Shown one piece after another: positions 55,422-63,477 of a DNA stretch of 64,000 bases. The stretch's first letter is position 1; each line of letters begins with the position of its first letter. The DNA lies in the NCBI GenBank assembly GCA_943846665.1, contig OX044358.1, positions 1,364,001-1,428,000 of the forward strand. Reading direction: 5' to 3'. The position numbers and the translations under genes are program-made. The DNA comes from Arcticimaribacter sp002477625 (GTDB lineage: Bacteria; Bacteroidota; Bacteroidia; Flavobacteriales; Flavobacteriaceae). Below the pieces are notes generated by a model, which was not told the DNA's origin, did no database searches, and was given only the letters and a program-made list of their open reading frames with translations.

Positions 55422-55515
55422 GCTCTAAGTTGAATACTATAATTTGATTATCTCAATATTTGTGGTACCAAGCAGCTCTTAAATCCGGTGTGCTAAGTAT
55501 ATATGCTGTAAAATA

Positions 55516-55550
55516 AAAAACTCCTTATCTACACTAGATAAGGAGTTTTT
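55516..55550. terminator. Bidirectional intrinsic terminator between nrdA and the PiT gene
   Basis: A perfect 16-bp stem, AAAAACTCCTTATCTA with TAGATAAGGAGTTTTT, around a 3-nt loop. The A-run and T-run make it work on both strands. It lies 22 bp downstream of the end of the leftward phosphate transporter gene and 146 bp after nrdA. Confidence 0.88.
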
Positions 55551-55571
55551 GGGTTTTAAAAATCTCAGTTA

Positions 55572-57845
55572 TTAAGATTCGATCTTGCGAATATTGTCCA
55601 AAAATGTTTCCATAACATTCAGTTTATGCAGATATAAATCCTTAGACTTTAAGAGAATGTTGAAATATAAGGTTGTGTTTTTTGGACTCGTTTCTTCGTT
55701 ACGAGTACGCTCGATCTGAGCATTGATCTTTTCATCAAGTTTACTCATGATGTTCGAACGATTGTTCAAAACAATCTCCAGTTTAGCAATCGAATTATTT
55801 TCAAAAGCCTCCATAGCTTCCTGGAAAACAGATTCTGTGAGTTCATGAATTTCCTGTAAGTCACGAACTTGGCTTAACTTGAGTTTAGAATGATCGTTGT
55901 TTACGTGCTTGTAGCTTTTCTTTACGATATATTCAAGGTCGTCGGTTATGTCCTGAATCAAACTCAACATAACGATATAGAAGTTACTTGCAGATAAACT
56001 CGATTCTTCTAAATTTTTAATGAAGTAGAAAATATTTTCTCTCAATTCATCAACATCACCTGTTAGGCGGTTGATGTTTTTCTTTCCTTTTTTGAGAAGT
56101 GATTTATCGTGTTTTGCAAGCCCATCATAGAGGATAGCATAAACTTTGTCGACACGCTTAAACACCTTGATAACGTTCTTTGTGCTCTCATCCATAACCC
56201 CTTTGATGGAGCTGCTTTCCGATTTAACTAAGCCATCTAAATCAATTAGCTCAGCATTTTCACTTTTGTGTTTTAGGTAGTTTTTCCCAATAATCAATAA
56301 AATTATAAAGAGTATAATTGCAATGGCTTGAGGTCCACCTAATTTAATTAGGGTTACAATAATCCCAGAGACGATAAAGGCTGTGATTGCAGTTAAAAAC
56401 CAACCACCAATTACATTCAGCACCCCAGCAACTCGGTATACTGCGCTATCTCGCTGCCATGCACGGTCAGCAAGCGAAGTACCCATTGCCACCATAAACG
56501 TTACATAGGTAGTTGATAATGGGAGCTTGTAGGAGGTTGCTATTGAAATCAAAATTGAAGCAACTACTAAATTGATACAGGCACGAAGCATGTCAAAAGA
56601 TGGAGCATCTTTGATGTTCTGATTTTTTAAAACCAATTCTGTATTTGAAAATTGCAGGTCTATCTTTTCTTTTAAAGCAGAAGGGATCAACATATTGAAA
56701 CCACTTCCAACTACTTGAAATGTTTTTACAATTCCTTTGGAAAGAAAATTAGGCTGAAAACGTTCTTTAATCGTATTTTGATCCGATAAATCCAGTTCTG
56801 TTTTCATTACCTTTTTAGCCTTGGTAGATACCCATAAGGTAAGCACCATAATACCTCCAGAAAGAATTAGCAACAAAGTAGGAGTAGGAACTTTAGAGGA
56901 GAGTACACCCATACTGAATTCCGAAGCAGTAACTCCAGAAACTACCCAGGCCTCGTAGGACTGATAAGCAGCGATTGGAACTCCAATGAAGTTTACCAAG
57001 TCATTTCCTGCAAATGCTAATGCTAATGCAAAGGTTCCCGTTCCAATAATAACCTTATAGATATTTGCTTTAAAAAATTTAATTACGCTAAAAGAAATTC
57101 CAAACCAAACTAAGAAGTTTACCAAGACTACCTTGAAAACTTCTTGTTCCAATAAGTCTTTGATTTTCATCCCCCCTAATAGGTCGTATTTTACGTTAGC
57201 AAAAGGGGTTCCTTTAATCCCTTTCATTAAAATAAAATAGGTGATAGCAGACAGGGCAATACCTCCAAAAAGAGCACTAACCCACATTGCTTTTTTCTCA
57301 AATTCATAGGTTAAACAAAACCTAGAAAACCACTGAACAACAGCTCCGACACTAAGCGCAACTACTACAGAGAGCAGAATACCCGAAATAATCTGTATTG
57401 CTTTAGTGGTGTTGATGTAGTTTACAATATCACTGAAATCTCCAGAATCACCACTGATTTTAATGATCGACATAAAAACGGCAGCACCCAATAAGGTAAA
57501 TACAATAGAAACCGTTGTAGAGGTTGGCATTCCCAGTGTATTGAAAAAGTCGAGTAATAAAATATCCGTTAACATTACCGCAGTAAAAATTAAGATAATT
57601 TCATCAAAGTAAAATTCTCCTGGGTTAAAAATCCCCTTTCGAGCTACTTCCATAAGACCACTTGAAAACAAAGCTCCACAGGCAACCCCCAAAGATGCAA
57701 GGATCATGATGGTTCTAAAAGGAATTGCTTTTGATCCAACTGCAGAATTCAAAAAGTTTACTGCATCGTTGCTAACGCCAACAATAAGATCTCCAACAGC
57801 CAAAACTGCCAAAACCGAAACGAGTATTAAATAAATATTATCCAT
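55572..57845 (-). CDS. PiT-family inorganic phosphate transporter with C-terminal PhoU-like domain
   Basis: A low-affinity H+ or Na+-coupled phosphate permease of 757 residues. The two PiT signatures are seen at VSNDAVNFLNSAVGSKAI near the N-terminus and GNDLVNFIGVPIAAYQ in the second half. LGMPTSTTVSIVFTLLGAA and YKLPLSTTYVTFMVAMGTSLADRAW follow the family pattern. About twelve helices extend to residue 530. The last 200 residues (about 550-757) are soluble, helical and resemble PhoU/DUF47 domains, which regulate PiT transporters in other bacteria. It is 12 bp after the porin gene, so the two are cotranscribed. Confidence 0.93.
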   Translation of the reverse strand: MDNIYLILVSVLAVLAVGDLIVGVSNDAVNFLNSAVGSKAIPFRTIMILASLGVACGALFSSGLMEVARKGIFNPGEFYFDEIILIFTAVMLTDILLLDFFNTLGMPTSTTVSIVFTLLGAAVFMSIIKISGDSGDFSDIVNYINTTKAIQIISGILLSVVVALSVGAVVQWFSRFCLTYEFEKKAMWVSALFGGIALSAITYFILMKGIKGTPFANVKYDLLGGMKIKDLLEQEVFKVVLVNFLVWFGISFSVIKFFKANIYKVIIGTGTFALALAFAGNDLVNFIGVPIAAYQSYEAWVVSGVTASEFSMGVLSSKVPTPTLLLILSGGIMVLTLWVSTKAKKVMKTELDLSDQNTIKERFQPNFLSKGIVKTFQVVGSGFNMLIPSALKEKIDLQFSNTELVLKNQNIKDAPSFDMLRACINLVVASILISIATSYKLPLSTTYVTFMVAMGTSLADRAWQRDSAVYRVAGVLNVIGGWFLTAITAFIVSGIIVTLIKLGGPQAIAIILFIILLIIGKNYLKHKSENAELIDLDGLVKSESSSIKGVMDESTKNVIKVFKRVDKVYAILYDGLAKHDKSLLKKGKKNINRLTGDVDELRENIFYFIKNLEESSLSASNFYIVMLSLIQDITDDLEYIVKKSYKHVNNDHSKLKLSQVRDLQEIHELTESVFQEAMEAFENNSIAKLEIVLNNRSNIMSKLDEKINAQIERTRNEETSPKNTTLYFNILLKSKDLYLHKLNVMETFLDNIRKIES

Positions 57846-57857
57846 AATTTTTTATTT

Positions 57858-59060
57858 TTAGAAGTGAATATCAAATTGTAATCGGTACACAACCTTATTA
57901 TTAGATGCAACCGTATTTTCATAAGTCGCGTCTGTTTGAATTTTTAATTTATGCTTAGCAACGTATTTAGATAAGCCTAAAGTGTATTGCGTAATTTTGT
58001 TTTTCGAAGATACGATTTCATCAAAATTAATATGGGTATAACGTCCGGTTATTGCAAGATTTGACGGGAGTACATATCCCATCTGAAAATTGGTAGCATT
58101 TCCAATATTGACAACAGCACCGGTAAGGCTATTGTCTGCATTTCGAGCAAGAGGAGCATCTGCATCACGATCGGCATATTCAGCCATGATAGAAAATCCT
58201 CTGTATTTAAAATGTGCATCAAAAAACAGCGTACTCACATCCGTCTGGTAAAAACCATCTGCGGTTTCGAGATAAGAACCTTGGTTACTTCTCGACTTGA
58301 CAGCATCATTATTCAGATCATAAACTACTCCAACCATAAGTTTTGGAGTTTGCTCGCGTTCCAAATCAGCTCCTCGATAATCTCCTTTACTTTTAAAGTT
58401 TCCAAAAGGAAGTACTTCTATCCTTCCCGTATATTGGTGTCCGCCTAAATTTCCTGAGGTTATGTTACGTCCTTCTCCTTGTGAGAGTGCAAAAATTTCT
58501 TTGACGATAAAGTTTTCAGATAATTTAAAATGGTGACGGAGTTGAATTCCTAAGTCTCGATCAATATTGAATTTACTATTCAAGATGGAACGATCAACCA
58601 TGGCTAAATCTCCTGAAGAAATTACACGCTCTATGTTTCCAGGTAATTTCCCTTGACCGGCTTGTAATGTAAAATTCTTGTAAAAATTCCAACGCACATA
58701 AGCATCGAGAATGTAACGCGGAGCATTACTTGTAAATTGATTTGCACCAGAAATATCACGATTCGATAAACCCAATTCGAGTTTGTATGTTAATTTGGGG
58801 CTGTAAGCAAAACCCTTAAACTTCAATCGAGCACGTCTTATTAAAAAATTAGACTCCGGACTTCCGAAAGAATCATCCGATTCACTCCAACTAGTAGAGG
58901 TTAAGTACTGCATTCTAGCACTTATATTCATTGAAAAAGTACTGTCTTTTGCTTGAATATTGAGTAATCCTTTTCCGAATTTAGAAGCGGTTACTTCCTG
59001 ACCGTAAAGTGAGGTGGTTGATAATAAAATGGTAAAAAATAATGTTTTAATTGCACGCAT
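57858..59060 (-). CDS. Porin of the phosphate-selective OprO/OprP type
   Basis: A 400-residue outer-membrane porin with a signal peptide (MRAIKTLFFTILLSTTSLYGQ) and a beta-barrel ending in Phe (YRLQFDIHF). Strand motifs such as FLIRRARLKFKGFAYSPKLTYKLELGLS and WNFYKNFTLQAGQGKLPGNIERV are typical of the Porin_O_P family, whose founding members are anion channels for phosphate and polyphosphate. The adjoining PiT gene (12 bp downstream) supports phosphate as the substrate here. Upstream lie three ATGTTA repeats at 11-bp spacing that resemble a Pho box. Confidence 0.92.
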   Translation of the reverse strand: MRAIKTLFFTILLSTTSLYGQEVTASKFGKGLLNIQAKDSTFSMNISARMQYLTSTSWSESDDSFGSPESNFLIRRARLKFKGFAYSPKLTYKLELGLSNRDISGANQFTSNAPRYILDAYVRWNFYKNFTLQAGQGKLPGNIERVISSGDLAMVDRSILNSKFNIDRDLGIQLRHHFKLSENFIVKEIFALSQGEGRNITSGNLGGHQYTGRIEVLPFGNFKSKGDYRGADLEREQTPKLMVGVVYDLNNDAVKSRSNQGSYLETADGFYQTDVSTLFFDAHFKYRGFSIMAEYADRDADAPLARNADNSLTGAVVNIGNATNFQMGYVLPSNLAITGRYTHINFDEIVSSKNKITQYTLGLSKYVAKHKLKIQTDATYENTVASNNKVVYRLQFDIHF

Positions 59061-59077
59061 AAATAACTTTTTTTGTG

Positions 59078-59121
59078 CAAATGTGAAAAATAAATGTTAT
59101 CGCTATGTTAACCCAATGTTA
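59078..59121 (-). promoter_or_regulatory. Pho-box-like array and promoter of the porin-PiT unit
   Basis: ATGTTA occurs three times at 59094, 59105 and 59116, an exact 11-bp period. Read on the coding (minus) strand this gives GTAACA, TTAACA and ATAACA with 5-nt spacers. The box CACATTTG (59078-59085, one base off the -7 consensus) lies 8 bp downstream, so the repeats occupy the place of a -35 element. Confidence 0.6.
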
Positions 59122-59130
59122 CTATTTTTT

Positions 59131-61941
59131 TTAGAATTTGATGCTGTATCCCAAACTAAAGGATCTACCAATTTTAAATAAGGAAAAGGGTCGTTGCTCT
59201 TCTCCATAATAGTCATAGAAACTTTCCCTTGTATCTGCTAATATATTCTGCATTTTAAATGTAACGGTTTGATTTTGGTTTGCTCCAAATTTTTTGGTAC
59301 ATGTGAGATTTAAATTATTGAAGGGATCGGTATAAACATCAGGAATATTTCCAACCCCTACAACTTCTAGAGTTTTTCCTTGAACATTATAGAATAGACC
59401 TGCCTCGAAGTTTTTATTTACATTAGTAAAAGTTACTCCCGCATTGATTAAAAAGGGAGCCTGCCCTTGAAGCACTCTTGTTCTATCAATAACTCGATTT
59501 GGCTCCGTAATGACTCTGCCGTCATATTCTGCATCGGTCATTTTTTGCTGAGAAAAAATCAGAGAGGTATTCATGTTGATTGCGAGCTTTGAGTTGTCAT
59601 TATCGATTAGGTTTTTACGATACTCTATTTCAATACCTGCAACAGTTGCTTCTGAATTGTTTCTTCCAATTAATTGATTTGGAGCGTTCAATCCCAAGGC
59701 TACAATTTCAATTGGATTTTCGAAATTTTTGTAAAATGCACTGATGGAATAAAATTGATTTCCTTCTCCATAGTTTTCAAAACGGAAATCGATGTTGTTG
59801 ATGTAAGTCGGTTTCAAATCTGGATTTCCAATGAAATAGCGTTCGGTAATCGGATCGAATATTTGAGCTGAGGAGTTTTCTTTAAAACTTGGACGTGCAG
59901 TTGTTTTAGAATAAGAAAAACGCAAATTGGTTTGTTCGCTCAGTGAACGAATTATGTTTATCGATGGAAAAAAATCGTTTACATCAATTAACTCTTCTTT
60001 ATTGTAAACAACCTGATCAATAGATTCTCCTGTATATTGAAGTGCGTAGTTTTCAAAACGAATTCCGAGAGTAGCCTTCCAAGCTTCAGATAGTTTTAAT
60101 TCCGCAGAAACAAATCCAGCGATCGTGCTACTTTGCGCATCGTATTGATTTGTTCTTTGAAGGCTCCCTAGAATATATGAACCGCGGTTGGTGTCTGCAG
60201 TCCAAAGGTTAGTTGGGTCTAAAAGATTGTTGGGATTTCCTAGCAACTCCTCACTACGTCCGATAAAGTCGATTGCATAATTCGATGTTCTAAAGCTCCT
60301 GTCTTTTGAAGAATAGGCAGCTCCTGTTTTTAGTTTCCCTTTAACTTTCCCTTCGGGAAGTTGATAAGTGTATTGTATTGTACTAGCGAGTGCATCTTCT
60401 TTTAGTGTTCTCCAAAGACGTTGTGGTAGCTGAGTAGTGGAAGGAGAAATGGTAAAGAAACTTTTACTAGCGTTGGTTTCGAAAACTGTTTTCTTAAAGT
60501 CTTTATCAAAAACTTCTGCATAGGAAGGAGCAATTTTCCATTCAATTATCGATTTCCCTTCATTCAAAATATGCTTGGCACTAAAAGGAATAGAAACAAT
60601 ATTACGATCGGTATAGGTCAATATATTCGCTTGACCGAGATAAGGGTTTTCAAGGTAGTCTGCATATTCAGCAAAAATCGCATTTGACTCAGCACTTCTT
60701 AAATTCAAGGCATTCAACTTGTATTTGGAGTTTTTTGTTTTTAAAGAAACTCCAAATAGAGCGCTGGCAAGTTTTTTAATTACTCCCAACTCGCCTCTTT
60801 GAGAAGTGTTATTTTCTATGCCCGAAGTTTCTTTGGCAATAGTTCCAGTTTGATAGTCATTATAATAATCGGTATCCGATCGAAACCCTATCGCAGCGAT
60901 AAACCCAATGGCGGTGTCGTTTTTAAGATTGAATTGATTACTTGCAGTAGCACCAAAACTATAGTCGATCCCGCTGCGATAGCGATTTACAGCCATCTGT
61001 TGTTCAAATGTACGGGTCACTTTATTCAAAACACCGGCATATCCTATGGCATTTTGTTCCGGCAAAGGAATATTCTGTGCAGCTCCAATCGGCCGATCAA
61101 AGTAGCCGTTGTTAAAACCAAATAAGTTAGTACCCCCGGGGTTGTTGCGAATAGCATTGTCAACAAAATTCATGTCAGGGTTATAGTTTCCAGAAACTGA
61201 AAACCCATATTCTGGAAGTGTCGAAAAATCCTTAAGGACGATGTTAACAATACCACCACTAAAATCTGCAGGAAGATCAGCACTGGCCGATTTGCTTATG
61301 ATGATGTTGTCTAGAATGTTTGTTGGGAAAACATCAAGTTGAAGGGTGTTTTTGTCGGGATCTAATCCAGGAACTTCGAGTCCGCCTAAAAGGGTTTTGG
61401 AATACCGATCGCCCAAACCTCGAACATAAACAAACTTTCCGTCTTGAATAGATACCCCGGGCACACGCTTAATGGCTGCAGCTAAATTGCTATCACCTGT
61501 TTTTTTGATTGTCTGGGCAGAAAGTCCGTCAATAAGATTGATGGACTTTTTTTGAATAGCCAAAATAGCTACTTCAGAATTTTTGCGTTGGGAGGTTGTT
61601 ACGACAACTTCATCAAGACTGTTAGATGAGGGATTTAAAGTCACATCAATTAAAAATTCTTTAGCTCCCGCAATATTGATTTCGGTGATTTGTTGGGTTT
61701 CATAGCCAACATACGAAAGTTCGATTAGATAAGTTCCATCCACAACTTCGAAGAGGAATTTCCCATCAAAATCGGTAGTAATACCCTCAATAAAACTAAC
61801 ATCAGTTGAATTTTTTAATATAACATTTGCAAAAGGAAGCGGGTCGTTAAATTCCCCATCGATTACGGTACCTGTTATGACTGACTGTGAAAAACTTAGG
61901 GTTGTAATAAAAACAAATAGGCTTGTAAAAAACTTTTTCAT
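59131..61941 (-). CDS. TonB-dependent receptor with carboxypeptidase-regulatory-like domain
   Basis: An outer-membrane active transporter of 936 residues from the ATG at 61941 (MKKFFTSLFVFITTLSFSQ signal peptide). A CarboxypepD_reg-like domain (about 20-105; VITGTVIDGEFNDPLPFANVIL) is followed by the plug (about 120-235; AAAIKRVPGVSIQDGKFVYVRGLGDRYSKTLLGGLEV) and a 22-strand barrel ending in Phe. There is no SusD partner; instead a beta-helix lipoprotein gene lies directly upstream. The in-frame codon at 61956 is less likely as the start. The ligand is unknown; the porin and PiT genes downstream suggest phosphorus compounds. Confidence 0.93.
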   Translation of the reverse strand: MKKFFTSLFVFITTLSFSQSVITGTVIDGEFNDPLPFANVILKNSTDVSFIEGITTDFDGKFLFEVVDGTYLIELSYVGYETQQITEINIAGAKEFLIDVTLNPSSNSLDEVVVTTSQRKNSEVAILAIQKKSINLIDGLSAQTIKKTGDSNLAAAIKRVPGVSIQDGKFVYVRGLGDRYSKTLLGGLEVPGLDPDKNTLQLDVFPTNILDNIIISKSASADLPADFSGGIVNIVLKDFSTLPEYGFSVSGNYNPDMNFVDNAIRNNPGGTNLFGFNNGYFDRPIGAAQNIPLPEQNAIGYAGVLNKVTRTFEQQMAVNRYRSGIDYSFGATASNQFNLKNDTAIGFIAAIGFRSDTDYYNDYQTGTIAKETSGIENNTSQRGELGVIKKLASALFGVSLKTKNSKYKLNALNLRSAESNAIFAEYADYLENPYLGQANILTYTDRNIVSIPFSAKHILNEGKSIIEWKIAPSYAEVFDKDFKKTVFETNASKSFFTISPSTTQLPQRLWRTLKEDALASTIQYTYQLPEGKVKGKLKTGAAYSSKDRSFRTSNYAIDFIGRSEELLGNPNNLLDPTNLWTADTNRGSYILGSLQRTNQYDAQSSTIAGFVSAELKLSEAWKATLGIRFENYALQYTGESIDQVVYNKEELIDVNDFFPSINIIRSLSEQTNLRFSYSKTTARPSFKENSSAQIFDPITERYFIGNPDLKPTYINNIDFRFENYGEGNQFYSISAFYKNFENPIEIVALGLNAPNQLIGRNNSEATVAGIEIEYRKNLIDNDNSKLAINMNTSLIFSQQKMTDAEYDGRVITEPNRVIDRTRVLQGQAPFLINAGVTFTNVNKNFEAGLFYNVQGKTLEVVGVGNIPDVYTDPFNNLNLTCTKKFGANQNQTVTFKMQNILADTRESFYDYYGEEQRPFSLFKIGRSFSLGYSIKF

Positions 61942-61943
61942 AA

Positions 61944-61987
61944 AATAAAAAAACACAATGGCCTGAATATATCAGGCTATTGTGTTT
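61944..61987 (-). terminator. Terminator or attenuator hairpin abutting the TonB receptor start
   Basis: On the minus strand AAACACAAT and GCCTGA pair with TCAGGC and ATTGTGTTT (15 pairs, one mismatch) around a 5-nt loop, followed at once by TTTTTTTATTTT and then the receptor ATG at 61941. It ends the lipoprotein transcript or makes receptor expression depend on read-through. Confidence 0.75.
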
Positions 61988-62004
61988 ATGTGTTTGTATG
62001 TTAA

Positions 62005-63297
62005 TTAATTGCTCAAAGTACTCCAAAGGGTCCAAGAGAAAACAGTTTCATCTGCTCCTGTGTTTGCAGCCTGATCCGTAACTACTTGTGCCCAGTCTGC
62101 ATAATCCGTTACATCGGTATTTGTAAATATTTCAGATAAAGTCGAAGTTGCCGATACGAAATAGAAATCACTAAAATTTAAGTTATTAGGACTAGCTGCA
62201 GTTGCAACACCGTTATAGGTGTCTGAATCAATTCCTTTGATGGCAAGCCCGTCAATGTTTTTGAAAACTACGTTATTAGTAAAACCAGTCGCATCGCTTT
62301 TCCAGTCTCCAAGAAAGTTTTTACCGGATTCGGGAGCCGTATTCGCATAGACAGTTGCATCGTTTATTGTGAATGACCCACCAATTGTTCCTGTACTATC
62401 TTCGGTACCGTCAATCTCGAAAGGATTGTCTGAGTTAGACCGCATCACAATAACTGCATTAGTAAGTGTTCCTCGGAAACCTTCGTCTAAATCGATTGCA
62501 TCGTCTCTTTGGTTCAGGATAACGATATTTGTGATTTGAGCTGCGCCTCCAAAAATTTCAATCCCATCATCATTACTTCCTACAACTTCGATATTATTTA
62601 AAGTAGTTCCAGAACCAATTCCACCCAAGGTCAAACCTTGAATTTCATCTCCTCCGGCCAATTGAGTTCCACTGTGACGTATAGAAACATAAGAAAATGA
62701 ACCCGATGAATCTGCATCATCACTTCCACCATAGGAAGTCCAAGCATAGCCTTCTGCTATTCCTTCGATATCGTCAGAACCTCCATCTTCACCAACAATA
62801 GCGTTTCCTAAGATGATGACACCACCCCACTTGCCAGTGTCGGTTGGTTTACGATTGGGACTAATAATTCCGTCTCCGTAATCGATGCTGTCTTCGATAT
62901 CGGTAAAAATTATGGGCGAATCTTCAGTACCAATTGCATTGATTGAAGCTCCTGCCGCTATAACTAAAGCAGTAGCTTCAACACCTTGACCATTTTGAGC
63001 CTTGACAATTGTTCCCGCTTCAATGGTTAAAGATCCACCAGATCGAACAACTACTTTTCCATTCATGATCCAGATACGATCGTTTGTCCAAGCTTGTGCA
63101 TCATCGATATAGGTTATTCCACCTGTTCCAACGGTTTTACTTGTAGGTGTTGTTGTTGGAATCGAAGTTGTAACAGTTACAGTTTCTGTAACAACAACTG
63201 TTTCAATAATGGATTCTGCATCTGAAGTGCAAGAACCAAGTGAAAATGCTGAGCCTACTAGGAATAATTTAATTAAATTTGAGAATTGATTTTTCAT
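62005..63297 (-). CDS. Lipoprotein with right-handed parallel beta-helix
   Basis: A 430-residue surface or periplasmic lipoprotein (lipobox LGSC, Cys23) with a Val/Thr-rich stalk (about 31-55; VVVTETVTVTT) and a long run of short beta-strand turns typical of a right-handed beta-helix (about 65-380). Examples are GGSLTIEAGTIVKAQNG, WGGVIILGNAIVGEDGG, IQGLTLGGIGSGTTLNNIEVVGSNDDGIEI and RDDAIDLDEGFRGTLTNAVI. The D/G/N-rich turns may bind Ca2+. It is the first gene of the leftward TonB receptor unit. The biochemical role is unknown; a substrate-binding partner of the receptor is plausible. Confidence 0.85.
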   Translation of the reverse strand: MKNQFSNLIKLFLVGSAFSLGSCTSDAESIIETVVVTETVTVTTSIPTTTPTSKTVGTGGITYIDDAQAWTNDRIWIMNGKVVVRSGGSLTIEAGTIVKAQNGQGVEATALVIAAGASINAIGTEDSPIIFTDIEDSIDYGDGIISPNRKPTDTGKWGGVIILGNAIVGEDGGSDDIEGIAEGYAWTSYGGSDDADSSGSFSYVSIRHSGTQLAGGDEIQGLTLGGIGSGTTLNNIEVVGSNDDGIEIFGGAAQITNIVILNQRDDAIDLDEGFRGTLTNAVIVMRSNSDNPFEIDGTEDSTGTIGGSFTINDATVYANTAPESGKNFLGDWKSDATGFTNNVVFKNIDGLAIKGIDSDTYNGVATAASPNNLNFSDFYFVSATSTLSEIFTNTDVTDYADWAQVVTDQAANTGADETVFSWTLWSTLSN

Positions 63298-63323
63298 TGT
63301 ATTTTTTTATTTTTTGTACACTA

Positions 63324-63331
63324 CAAATCTA
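63324..63331 (-). promoter_or_regulatory. -7 promoter element for the beta-helix lipoprotein
   Basis: TAGATTTG on the minus strand fits TAnnTTTG, 26 nt before the ATG at 63297. Upstream on the same strand are TTAACC and TTAAAA 11 bp apart (63352-63368) and TTAACA (63384-63389), reminiscent of the repeats ahead of the porin gene. Confidence 0.5.
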
Positions 63332-63477
63332 TTGCGAGGCCGTTCTAACTTTTTTAACTAATGGTTAAATGACCGATCCCTAATGTTAACCAATCATAAA
63401 TATTTTGATCTGCACTTAACTCTAGCATAACACTGATTACTTTCTAAAATCTTCTTATTTTTACCTAAAATGAATTT

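Noticed and set aside
63416..63432. TTAACT and ATAACA 11 bp apart on the plus strand before dgt, as a second Pho box
   Set aside because: Only two imperfect copies in an A+T-rich gap, pointing at a gene with no phosphate role; too likely by chance.
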